Assembly: GCA_013399875.1 (NCBI GenBank)
Contig: VXAZ01009382.1
Location: 1 to 64,000 of the forward strand
From: Gymnorhina tibicen
Taxonomy: Eukaryota; Chordata; Aves; Passeriformes; Artamidae
Direction: 5' to 3'
DNA: 64,000 bases
In this document: positions 49,401 through 59,955 of the stretch, one piece after another
Layout: each line of letters starts with the position of its first letter
Position numbering within the stretch: the stretch's first letter is position 1
The notes under the pieces: generated by a model
The model's database searches: none
The model's input: only the letters and a program-made list of their open reading frames with translations
What the model was told of the DNA's origin: nothing
Made by a program: the position numbers and the translations under genes

Positions 49401-51889
49401 CAATTAATTCGATGGGAAATTACTGGTATTTACAAGACAGAATTAGCTTTTGCCTTTTGCACTTTCAAATGTGTTAACAAACTTTGAATTTGAAGGAAAA
49501 GTTATTTAAATCTGGCCTTTTTGATGATCACTTTGAGAATACAAAAGTAAAAATCTTCTTGGAATTTGTCCATGTGTATTACATTTGACTGAAGTTTCAT
49601 TTCCATTGAACTTGAAGAAAGCAAGAAATAGCATCTAAGATACAATTCAAAATGGTGCATCTGAAGGACTGTGTTCCATGAAGGACATAAAATCACAAGA
49701 AAGTGCCTACACAGTTTCTAAATATCACTATTTGTGTTAACTAAATGACAAAAATAAGTCTGTGTAATAGTCTTTATTCAAACAAAAGTTACATTCAAGC
49801 ACATGATAGAAATAGCAATGTGAAAAATGAAAGATAAAGAGAATAGTTGGTAAAAAATTTTCAGTGTTGGCCCAAGTGCATTTAACTAAAAAAGCACCCA
49901 TCCTCACCCATTTCTTTGCTATGAAAATCCTTAGTTCTTTTTAATTAAATAAGTACTCTTTTACAGTAGTTTTTTATCTTCCTAAGAAATCTGAGTCAGC
50001 CAATAAAAAAAACCATCAAAGAGGTTACTTAGCACCTGTAAGCAATAATTTACACTGATGCCAACCCTTTGAAAGTGAAGGGGCACATTACGTTCTTGAC
50101 ATATGTGAGTAATTCCCCTTGAGTTCATTTCTTTTATTGCCATGTAGAAAATAAGGTTTATTCTCAGAGAGTAAATATGCAAAAGTATTTTTTAGAATTT
50201 GTTTTAAAATGCGTCTGGTCAAGATGTGGGACAACATTTCTTCAGCTACTTTAGCCTGTTCCTTTCCACAGCATCTGAAACATTGATAACCTTGGAAATT
50301 TTAAAAATTCCTTTGTGAATAAAGGCAAAACCACAATTTTTAGTTATAACACTGAAACCTCAGAGAAGTCACATGTGTTGATTTATTGACCTCTTTTTCT
50401 TCTTGCACATTTCTGAGGGAAGCTAATCATCCCATATTATCTCCAGTTTACCTGATGAATTGCCAGTCATTTTTGAAAAGTTTGACAATTTCTGTCCAAG
50501 AAAAGGCAGAGAAGGATTTGTCTTCAGGAGCCGTATGCAGGTGCTCCAATAACCTTACCTGGACAGGCAGAAGTGCTGGGGCTGCCCAGCATACAGGGCC
50601 AGTCAGCAAAGCCAGGAGATACCAGCCCTATTTGCAAGGACATAACAAAACCAGGATCCGGAGCCTGAAGCTTATCCTAAGGCAGGAAAACCAGTTTGGT
50701 TCTATGCTACTATTTCCTTTACACTGGGGGTAAAATAAGGCATTTATAGGTTAATAATTTTCTTCATGGTGCTAAATGGGGGGACTTTGAAGCAGAATTG
50801 TCATAGCAGCTCTGAAGCAAAGTCCATCTAAACCAGAGCTACAGTTTGATATCTCTCTAGTCAGCAGTAGTCTGCTCTTTCTTAAATTCCTAGACTAATA
50901 TTTTTTTCCAAATCTTGGGACATTAATTAGTTTTTTTCAAAACTATCTATCTATCTGTCTATCATGCTATAGATCACCATTCATATTAAATTTCTCCTCA
51001 TTACTCATCTGTGTGTCAGATAGCCCACAACAGCCTTGGTCACTGCGACCTGTGGCAGCAGTTTCCACAGAATCATCTAATATTCTGCAGAAAGCATCTC
51101 TTCTGCATCAGATGCACCTTTGACACTTCATCTCACTGAATGTTATCGTTCCTTTTGTTCTTGGATGGGGAGAATGACATAGGAGTGAGACAACTTTTAG
51201 GACACAGTTAAATCAGTAGTAAACATGATATATTGGATGAAATATAAACATGCCACACAATAATGCAAAAATCAAAAGCAAATATTCCTACATATCAAGA
51301 AACATTTGTTTTACATAGTGCTTTTTTTCTTAGTCTGCTTTCCCTTTAAACACTTGCACAACCACATTTCTCTGGGCAATTGCAGAAGTTGCTTACTCAT
51401 GATTCTCTGTGTTAGGGTTTGCTCAGGGCTCTTGCAAAATGTGCCAAGGTACCCATCTCCCTGAAGTCCACAGGAGCATTTGCAGTACAGTTCAGCCCAC
51501 TGAGATGTGAGAGGAGGGAAATAAACAGGCAGACTGCATAAATGAGGAAAAAAGGAAACAAATGGAGAGCAAATAAAAGGTATAAAACACTGTTTTACCT
51601 CCTTTCCCTTTGCAAGGGTCTGCTGGATATCCTGAGAGCAGTAACCTCTTCCAGTTGGTAAGTTTTTTTGACGTGGTGTTGCATGATTTTCTCCTCAGCC
51701 AAAGAAGGAAATACTATCTTGAACAAATGACTATATGATAAATGCACAAGTGATTGAAAAAAAAAAAACTCAAAGAGAAGTTGTCAACATTTCTCTCACA
51801 AACTGGCAACACATTTCTGTGGCACCTTCTTCTGTTCCTTACTTTCATTAAATACATGAATGACAGTCCAGAGACTGCTCCTGCCATTT
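43446..51889. other. AT-rich DNA without a recognisable gene
   Basis: No confident feature. It includes a (CTAT)n stretch at 50944-50963, an overlapping 10-base duplication in 'TTCAGCTGATTCCAGCTGA' near 46660, and a 115-codon frame at 50386-50733 without any domain resemblance. Confidence 0.45.
50944..50963. repeat. (CTAT)n microsatellite
   Basis: Five tetranucleotide units with one CTGT variant. Confidence 0.8.
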
Positions 51890-52400
51890 GTAAGTCATAC
51901 AGAGCTGGAAGCACATTGGAGGCTGTGGTTGCTGTTCAAGCGGATCCTGACAAATTGGAGGAATGATCCAAAAGCAAGACTATGAAATGGAAATTAAAAA
52001 AAGGGCAGCAGTTGAGAGAGGAAATTGAACACACAAACAGAAAGTCAGGAATAACTAGCTAGGCAGCATGCTAGAAAAAAGAAAAGGTTGAGGCAGGGAG
52101 GATAGAGTGGATCACAAACTAAGTCCAGGTGAAAAATGTGATGCTATTAACAAGCAACAGGCTGTGGAGTAACACAGGGGAGGTAGTTACTCTTTATTTT
52201 GCACACATGAGGCCTCAGCTGGAGTCCAGTTTTGACTACACTGCTATAAAAACAAGGTACCCAGCTGGATAGAGTCAAAACCAGCAGAAGACAGATAAAA
52301 AGATGCTTAGATTGAAACAGTATCAGGGAAAATATACCAAATATATTCAGTCTAGAAAAGAGAAGACTGGGGAAAGATAAACCCTGTTGTAGTCTCCTCA
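51890..52400 (+). mobile_element. Old CR1 LINE relic, post-RT region
   Basis: Forward-strand CR1 sequence from the region after the catalytic reverse-transcriptase blocks. TCCTGACAAATTGGAGGAAT with GATCCAAAAGCAAG (51945-51978) matches the 'GACCTGGACAAGCTGGAGAA' area of CR1. GAGGCCTCAGCTGGAGTCCA followed by GTTTTGACTACACTGCTATA (52209-52248) is the conserved 'VRPHLEYCVQFW' region. 'TATTCAGTCTAGAAAAGAGA' followed by AGACTGGGGAAAGATAAAC (52344-52382) is the block just after it. Identity is modest, indels are present and both element ends are missing. It appears to break off near 52400. Confidence 0.75.
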
Positions 52401-54861
52401 TCCCAAATCTTGCAGGAACCATCTATCAAAGCATTTGCATTCTGTCTCTGAGTGAGAATACATGGCCAAGGCTGATAAAAGTCTGCACCCAACTGGTGGT
52501 AAAGTTATAAGGAATCTCTGTAAACAAAAGGCAGGCAAAGAACTAACTTGATAAGGTGCCACTTCTAGCCTTGATATCTGGGTCATTTAAAGCCCACTAT
52601 CCAAAATAGACGTGGCTGCATCTTATGTTTAGGTTCAATTCACAACCAACCCATTCTTGATACTAGAGAGGCACTTCTATCCCCTTCCATTTCAAGGAAC
52701 TGCATCTCTTTTTCTTATTCTTTCATCTGTTTTGCTTATTTCTTCAGACTTTACAGGACAGCAAAAATTTCCCCTCAGAAGCTTTACTCAAAGCTGCCTG
52801 AACTCACTGGAAACACATCAAAACGCATTAACACCACAGGGATCGTTTTCTAAATTTAAAATATAGTCTATATTTGAGAAACAAACCACCTCCAGAGGTT
52901 TTGCAGGAGTTATCAAAAAGGCATAGCCCTCTCTGGACTGATTGAATGTTGTTTCCAGCCATCATTATATACTGCTTAAGTTTTAGAAGGACAAGAATAT
53001 ACATTGCATATGTCACTCTGAGCTTGGTATAACTAAATACAGACAGGTAATGTGCAGCCCCAAAATTCCCTGCAACCAATGAGGTAACATTGTGCTGAAA
53101 TTATGAGTGTTCTAACTGCATGTTAAGAGCTTTTTACATTAATTTTGGAGGTGTTTGATTTTTCAGTGTCACTAATGCCACATCTAGAGGGGATCTCTAT
53201 TAATTAAGCAGAAACTGAGCCCAATCTACTCCACAAAGGCATAATTCTTTCTAAGCTGGGCTCATCTCACAGCTTACATCTTTTACACCACTAACATCCA
53301 CATTTTTGTTTTGGTTTTTTGTTAAGGTTAACCATCCTGTGCATGATGCTTTCCACAGGGAAAACCCACCTTCACTCCTTTGTCCTGTTGATGCCAGGAG
53401 AAACTAAAATTTCTAAATCCTTCTCAGTCCATAATACCAGTTGCAGAAGTTCTCAACTGTGAAAGTCCAGTGAAATACAGAAAGGTCATAAAAAGATTAT
53501 TAGTGATTTTGCATTCTCATTGCAAAATGGAGAGATGCCAACATAAACTGAAGCAGAGTTTGGCTTTTACTCACGCCCATTAACCTGAAAACAAACATGA
53601 ATTCCAAAGGGCACAGGGAGATTGCGTGGGAATAACAAGGAAGTTGGGGTTAAAACAGGTGTAGGACTGGTATGATGGCATGGTCCTAAAACTGTGCAGA
53701 CACTATCTCAGGGCTGATGGCAGCTTTGATCATCTCTTTGTTCAATCCTGGGTTAAAATAGATTTATTTTTTTTAGTATTCAGTCTTCCACTCTTCTTTG
53801 CTGGAAATAAGAACACTCTATTCCATTCTTCTCCATGTGAGGATATGTACCCTGCAGTAATTCTTCCTGTCTCCACATGAGATTGGAATTTCTGGCAAAC
53901 CCTACATAATTCCTATATGTTGCTGTAACTGTCTGCTTTGTACTTTATTCTTGTTTACTTCTCTGCTCCTGTTGCTCTCAGATTTAATTTAAAGGCATTG
54001 ACCTGAATCAACCCAGTAATTTCTCTGAAATTTGGGAGTGTAGAAGAGATTGTAGTGAATGTGGTATTTAAGACTGAACAGGTAATTATACTTTAAGTAG
54101 CAAAAAAGAGATTTTCTGGAAACACTGTTTTTCTGGTATAAGGTATATGTTTTATCTGAGACTGCATAATACATAATAATGTTTGATTCAGAAGAAATAA
54201 AAATAATTTACATTAGAAAAGTTAGAAAAAAAGCCCAAAAAAAGATGGTGCAAGTCTGTTTCAATCTCATAATTCACTTCATCATTTATTTCATTAAGTC
54301 CAGACCATGGTCTCTGATAACAGGGCCTATTCACAGCTGATGCACAGAATAACATAATGTTCAGATTGCAAGAGTGAGGACAGAGCCAAGAAAAATGCAT
54401 GATAGACCATAGTACATTTGAAAGGTTAACAGTTGTACATGGTTCATAGAAATTAGAGGAGAAAAGAAAACAAAATTCCTCATTTTTCTAACTGCTTGAC
54501 CTTATTGTGTTATCTTGCCTTTAAAAAGTTTTAACACTGTTCATTATCCAAGTATAACATTGTCCTCAGATAAATATGAAAAGCATGCTCACACTGCACA
54601 ATAAACATGATTTGACAATAGGTTTTCATTTTGACTTTTTTTTTTTTGCTTGCTTATTTTATAATCAGGAAGGCTGAGGTCTATCTAACTTTTTCTCATT
54701 CAAGTATAGTATGTTAAGGGCCTCTGCTTTTCACACAACATAAGAAGTGTTCTAATGCCCTTTGTGTGATACAGCGATTCCAGATTTCTGTAACCTGAAA
54801 CCCTGGAGTCTGTCAGTGTCTCTGGAAGGAGTTGGTCCACAAAAGAAAAGGCTGCCAGAGT
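52401..54861. other. AT-rich DNA without a recognisable gene
   Basis: Nothing recognised; several T-rich runs, e.g. near 53764-53776 and 54638-54649. Confidence 0.5.
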
Positions 54862-55092
54862 GATTCTGTCAGCATAAAATATTAGACAATGAGAAATGTC
54901 ATAGGTGTTTCTGTACAGGAACCTCAATCTGCCTACCACTTCAGCAAAAACACACATGGCAAAATTTGAATATGTATTTATTATGATATAAATATGAAGA
55001 AAATCAAAACAAGATCCAAAGTATTCAAAAATAAAACATAAATTTATCAAATTAATTTTTACTGTGAGAATTTAGATGCAATTTCTTGTTCT

Positions 55093-55183
55093 GATAGAAT
55101 CATTGTATTGAGGTTGGAAATCTACTCTGAGATCATTGTATCCAACCATTGCCCTTACACTGCCAGGTCCACCAAGCAATAGC
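55093..55183 (-). mobile_element. CR1 LINE 3'-end fragment
   Basis: The plus strand shows a complement of a CR1 tail: GATAGAATCATTGTATTGAG, GTTGGAAATCTACTCTGAGA, then TCATTGTATCCAACCATTGC and a TGCCAGGTCCACCAAG end. Only about 90 bases of the 3' end remain. It lies inside the duplicated block, so it appears again at 56910-57000. Confidence 0.7.
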
Positions 55184-55240
55184 TCTTGGGAGGAAGGGAA
55201 AGATACATTCCCTTACTCACTTTTGAGCTGTCACTACACC

Positions 55241-55550
55241 TTTCACTGCGTTGGAAGGTGAAGGGAAAGGAGAGGATAAAAGCATCAAAGAGGAGAAGAC
55301 TCAGTGGCGGAGGCCAGTATGACCATGCAAAATGGCAACTGGCTTTTGTTACCTGTGGGTCACACGAAGCCAACTGCTACTCACACCTGGGGTGGTGACA
55401 AGCCCAGACTCGGTGTCTGACTAGAGCAGGAACATCAGGTGATTCAGCATGCTGCTTAGAAAGCCAAAAAAGCCTCAAGGATTTGGTAGGAATAGTGTCC
55501 CTGTATAACTTTCTATGCCTTACTGCAGAGAGGTTGTGCCACTGTTTCTG
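55241..55550. repeat. 310-bp tandem unit, left side copy 1
   Basis: A 310-base unit beginning TTTCACTGCGTTGGAAGG and ending CACTGTTTCTG. The next copy begins immediately at 55551 and is cut by the N gap after 143 bases. Unit origin is unknown to me; it does not look like CR1. Confidence 0.92.
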
Positions 55551-55693
55551 TTTCACTGCGTTGGAAGGTGAAGGGAAAGGAGAGGATAAAAGCATCAAAG
55601 AGGAGAAGACTCAGTGGCGGAGGCCAGTATGACCATGCAAAATGGCAACTGGCTTTTGTTACCTGTGGGTCACACGAAGCCAACTGCTACTCA
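55551..55693. repeat. 310-bp tandem unit, left side copy 2 (cut by gap)
   Basis: The first 143 bases of a second 310-base unit, identical to the first copy as far as compared, ending at the gap edge. Confidence 0.92.
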
Positions 55694-56678
55694 NNNNNNN
55701 NNNNNNNNNNNNNNNNNNNNNNNNNNNNNNNNNNNNNNNNNNNNNNNNNNNNNNNNNNNNNNNNNNNNNNNNNNNNNNNNNNNNNNNNNNNNNNNNNNNN
55801 NNNNNNNNNNNNNNNNNNNNNNNNNNNNNNNNNNNNNNNNNNNNNNNNNNNNNNNNNNNNNNNNNNNNNNNNNNNNNNNNNNNNNNNNNNNNNNNNNNNN
55901 NNNNNNNNNNNNNNNNNNNNNNNNNNNNNNNNNNNNNNNNNNNNNNNNNNNNNNNNNNNNNNNNNNNNNNNNNNNNNNNNNNNNNNNNNNNNNNNNNNNN
56001 NNNNNNNNNNNNNNNNNNNNNNNNNNNNNNNNNNNNNNNNNNNNNNNNNNNNNNNNNNNNNNNNNNNNNNNNNNNNNNNNNNNNNNNNNNNNNNNNNNNN
56101 NNNNNNNNNNNNNNNNNNNNNNNNNNNNNNNNNNNNNNNNNNNNNNNNNNNNNNNNNNNNNNNNNNNNNNNNNNNNNNNNNNNNNNNNNNNNNNNNNNNN
56201 NNNNNNNNNNNNNNNNNNNNNNNNNNNNNNNNNNNNNNNNNNNNNNNNNNNNNNNNNNNNNNNNNNNNNNNNNNNNNNNNNNNNNNNNNNNNNNNNNNNN
56301 NNNNNNNNNNNNNNNNNNNNNNNNNNNNNNNNNNNNNNNNNNNNNNNNNNNNNNNNNNNNNNNNNNNNNNNNNNNNNNNNNNNNNNNNNNNNNNNNNNNN
56401 NNNNNNNNNNNNNNNNNNNNNNNNNNNNNNNNNNNNNNNNNNNNNNNNNNNNNNNNNNNNNNNNNNNNNNNNNNNNNNNNNNNNNNNNNNNNNNNNNNNN
56501 NNNNNNNNNNNNNNNNNNNNNNNNNNNNNNNNNNNNNNNNNNNNNNNNNNNNNNNNNNNNNNNNNNNNNNNNNNNNNNNNNNNNNNNNNNNNNNNNNNNN
56601 NNNNNNNNNNNNNNNNNNNNNNNNNNNNNNNNNNNNNNNNNNNNNNNNNNNNNNNNNNNNNNNNNNNNNNNNNNNNNN
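55694..56678. other. Assembly gap (985 N)
   Basis: An unresolved run of 985 N. Long frames that appear to cross it are artefacts of translating N. Confidence 0.99.
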
Positions 56679-56909
56679 GATTCTGTCAGCATAAAATATT
56701 AGACAATGAGAAATGTCGTAGGTGTTTCTGTACAGGAACCTCAATCTGCCTACCACTTCAGCAAAAACACACATGGCAAAATTTGAATATGTATTTATTA
56801 TGATATAAATATGAAGAAAATCAAAACAAGATCCAAAGTATTCAAAAATAAAACATAAATTTATCAAATTAATTTTTACTGTGAGAATTTAGATGCAATT
56901 TCTTGTTCT

Positions 56910-57000
56910 GATAGAATCATTGTATTGAGGTTGGAAATCTACTCTGAGATCATTGTATCCAACCATTGCCCTTACACTGCCAGGTCCACCAAGCAATAGC
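56910..57000 (-). mobile_element. CR1 LINE 3'-end fragment (duplicate of 55093-55183)
   Basis: The same CR1 tail as in the left copy. It probably represents the same genomic insertion seen twice because of the unmerged overlap, not two insertions. Confidence 0.7.
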
Positions 57001-57057
57001 TCTTGGGAGGAAGGGAAAGATACATTCCCTTACTCACTTTTGAGCTGTCACTACACC

Positions 57058-57367
57058 TTTCACTGCGTTGGAAGGTGAAGGGAAAGGAGAGGATAAAAGC
57101 ATCAAAGAGGAGAAGACTCAGTGGCGGAGGCCAGTATGACCATGCAAAATGGCAACTGGCTTTTGTTACCTGTGGGTCACACGAAGCCAACTGCTACTCA
57201 CACCTGGGGTGGTGACAAGCCCAGACTCGGTGTCTGACTAGAGCAGGAACATCAGGTGATTCAGCATGCTGCTTAGAAAGCCAAAAAAGCCTCAAGGATT
57301 TGGTAGGAATAGTGTCCCTGTATAACTTTCTATGCCTTACTGCAGAGAGGTTGTGCCACTGTTTCTG
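57058..57367. repeat. 310-bp tandem unit, right side copy 1
   Basis: Complete 310-base unit, directly followed by a second complete unit. Confidence 0.93.
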
Positions 57368-57677
57368 TTTCACTGCGTTGGAAGGTGAAGGGAAAGGAGA
57401 GGATAAAAGCATCAAAGAGGAGAAGACTCAGTGGCGGAGGCCAGTATGACCATGCAAAATGGCAACTGGCTTTTGTTACCTGTGGGTCACACGAAGCCAA
57501 CTGCTACTCACACCTGGGGTGGTGACAAGCCCAGACTCGGTGTCTGACTAGAGCAGGAACATCAGGTGATTCAGCATGCTGCTTAGAAAGCCAAAAAAGC
57601 CTCAAGGATTTGGTAGGAATAGTGTCCCTGTATAACTTTCTATGCCTTACTGCAGAGAGGTTGTGCCACTGTTTCTG
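57368..57677. repeat. 310-bp tandem unit, right side copy 2
   Basis: Second complete unit, after which the sequence diverges (GTGGCCAGACTGGTGACC). The two units appear identical, so the duplication is either recent, kept alike by gene conversion, or an assembly product. Confidence 0.93.
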
Positions 57678-57877
57678 TTTGTGGCCAGACTGGTGACCCA
57701 TGTGCTCTGAACAGTGAGCAAGGGCACAGGAACTCACTGGCTTAGCTGAGAAAGCTGCTGGTCTGCAGCACATCTTGCAGGCAGTGTCTTGGTGGACTTG
57801 GGCCTGTGGGGTATATCCTCCCAAAGCGGGGAATATCCAGTCTGCTTGGAGACATGAATCAGAGGAAAGACTAAAAG
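57678..57877. other. GC-moderate unique sequence after tandem array
   Basis: About 200 bases, richer in G+C than the neighbourhood, between the tandem units and a CR1. No gene is recognised. It may be a further part of the unknown sequence from which the 310-base unit was duplicated. Confidence 0.4.
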
Positions 57878-58135
57878 TCATAGAATTATAGAATCATTTA
57901 GGTTGGAAAAGAGCTCTAAAATCATCAAATCCCACCATTAAGCAAGCACTGCCAGGTCCCCCACTAAACCATGTCCATAAGTGCCACATCTACAGGTCTT
58001 TTAAATACCTCCAGGAATGGTGACTCAACCACTCCCTTGGGCAGCCTGTTTCAATGCTTGACAACCCTTTTGGTGAAGAAATTTTTCCTAATATCCAATC
58101 TAAACCTTTCTGGCATAACTGAAGGCTGTTGGAAA
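57878..58135 (-). mobile_element. CR1 LINE 3' end, 5'-truncated
   Basis: A well-preserved CR1 on the minus strand. The plus strand begins TCATAGAATTATAGAATCAT (tail complement), then TTAGGTTGGAAAAGAGCTCT, AAAATCATCAAATCCCACCA, CACTGCCAGGTCCCCCACTA, then CTTGGGCAGCCTGTTTCAAT and GGTGAAGAAATTTTTCCTAA. The complement of the last blocks encodes the end of the CR1 ORF2 ('KNFFTK...HWNRLP' type, here changed by mutation). About 260 bases remain of about 4.5 kb. Confidence 0.93.
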
Positions 58136-59843
58136 GTTCCCCATCAGAGTTTAGAAAAGCTGTCAGCCACAATGACGATTCTCAAGAGAGCACCAGTGCT
58201 AGACAGAGTGCAGAGTTTGGGACTGGGCCTCATGGATTTTACCATGGACATGGTAAAAAGACAGGATAGATCACAGAGTCAAAGCCCTACCCTTGCTGCC
58301 ACTTCCCACAAGCCTGGGAATGCTTGAATGTCACTTAGTGTGTGTGAAAGAGGGGAATCCTTCAAGTAAGTGTAGTAACAGCATTGTAAAAATCCATACA
58401 GCAGCAAAATGATTTGACAGTCCCTTACACTGCTTCAGTGCAACTCATTAAGCTTGTGTTTCAACATAGTGTTTGCTTAACTATAATTATTCTCAGATGT
58501 AGACCTTCTTATGCTTAAACTCTAAGAACACAAGCACTTACTATTTGGGAGGTTATAGAACTAATACTCCAACAGTCAAAACAAGGAACAACTGTGACTT
58601 GGAGTTAAGAGACTCAAAAACCTCTTCTTTCTGCAAAATCAGCAGCTTGTCAGCTGCAAAGAATTACAAGCATTTTCAAGGATTTTGGCAGAAAAGAAAA
58701 CATTAATAAAACGATTAACAGATTTTTCCCCTGCTCTTAATATGTTTAACACTCAACACCTTTGCTTACCTTTCAGCTTAATGTCACTAGTTCATTTATT
58801 TTTATAAAGACTGCTACAGGATATCTTGGTATAAAAATAGTTTACAGGGAGGCCTTTTTGGGAAGATCTCAATATACTGAGTAGCTGACTGATATGGAAG
58901 TTAACTACAAGCCAAACATTGTTCATTACCCGGTGGAGAAGAGGCCAATCTTTTAGCCTACAGGCTGTGTTGGGGGTTCATCAGAAACCGAAGGCACATG
59001 TTTAATTTGCACCCAGCTGAACAGCTTGCACTTCCCTTGCAGGAGTGGTGATGGGATGCCCTGTTCTTGGCAGTGCTCCTCCATCATGGTCCAAGGGGCC
59101 AGGGCTGCTGCTGAGCCCAGACTGAGCCCAGTATTCTGGCCAGATGCCCACTGAGATCAAAATAGAGCATCAAACACCTCAGTGGCAAGATTTCATTCCT
59201 CACAATTTCCAGCATCAGGCTGCAGTTCACTATAACCAAGCCCTCCTCTTACAGCTGAAATGGGAGTCTGATCCAGGTAAAACATTTACAGTTTAAACTA
59301 CACTCATTCAATGAAATCCTATAAATTGTATATAAAGGACAGTTACAAAACAATTGAAAAATTTAGATACACTCAGAACTTGTTAGGGCCATCTATGTTT
59401 TTAAGGATTAGAAATTACATAGATGACTGATGGATATGTTGAAGTGTCTAACTGTTACACAGCTAAAAAGACCTTTACTGCTTTGGTGACATATATTACT
59501 ATTTGGTCTCATCTTTTTTACATGAAATATGGGAAATAAAATTTAGCATGTCTCTAATTATATTTTGAACCCTAAGAGATGGAAACAGCATTAGTGTTCA
59601 ATTAATGCAGTAGTCAAAACATTGAATTATATTTTATTGGATTTTATTGCTATTATGAAGCATAGGAAAGAATACAAACCTTATAAATTTACCAGCATCT
59701 GCTCTAAAAATGTCAAAATCTTAAAAATTTAAGAGAGCTTTCTGAAAACATTCATTCCACTGTACAGTGAAATTACTGCCCAAAGGTAAAGTGATGTAGC
59801 AGAGTTATTGCAAGAAAAACACATGTGGCACATTACTCACATT
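58136..59843. other. AT-rich DNA without a recognisable gene
   Basis: No gene recognised. A GC-richer patch at 58930-59160 shows no coding signature. Confidence 0.5.
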
Positions 59844-59955
59844 GGCAAAGCACTGGAACGTACCTTTGCTATGTGAATAACCCACTGACTTCAATAGGAC
59901 TATTTATATGCTTAAAATTAGGATATTGTTTAAGTACATCACTGATTTGAAGCCA
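59844..59955. repeat. Imperfect palindromic relic, old sauropsid-type repeat
   Basis: GCAAAGCACTGGAACG, ATGTGAATAACCCACTGACT, TCAATAGGACTATTTATATG and CTTAAAATTAGG...TTTAAGTACA form a decayed palindrome around a CCACTGACTTCAATAGG core. I recall this 'AAGCACTT...CATTGACTTCAATGGGA...GTGCTTAA' hairpin as a frequent repeat in turtle, crocodile and bird DNA; the name is unknown to me. Confidence 0.5.

Larger units (their letters stand above)
54862..55693. repeat. Gap-flanking duplicate, left copy (832 bp)
   Basis: This segment recurs at 56679-57510 with a constant offset of 1817 bases and, as far as I could compare, one difference (A at 54901, G at 56718). The left copy runs straight into the N gap, and the right copy starts at the other gap edge. 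That arrangement is typical of two contigs or haplotypes that overlap but were not merged. Confidence 0.93.
56679..57510. repeat. Gap-flanking duplicate, right copy (832 bp)
   Basis: Right-hand partner of 54862-55693. It begins exactly at the gap edge and then continues into the end of the second 310-base unit and into unique sequence at 57678, so it is the more complete version. Confidence 0.93.

Noticed and set aside
50386..50733. 115-codon plus-strand frame in a GC-richer patch
   Set aside because: The GC-richer part lacks good splice sites and the peptide shows no recognisable motif.
55568..56867. Very long open frames (over 330 codons) on both strands
   Set aside because: They consist almost entirely of translated N; only short flanks are real sequence.
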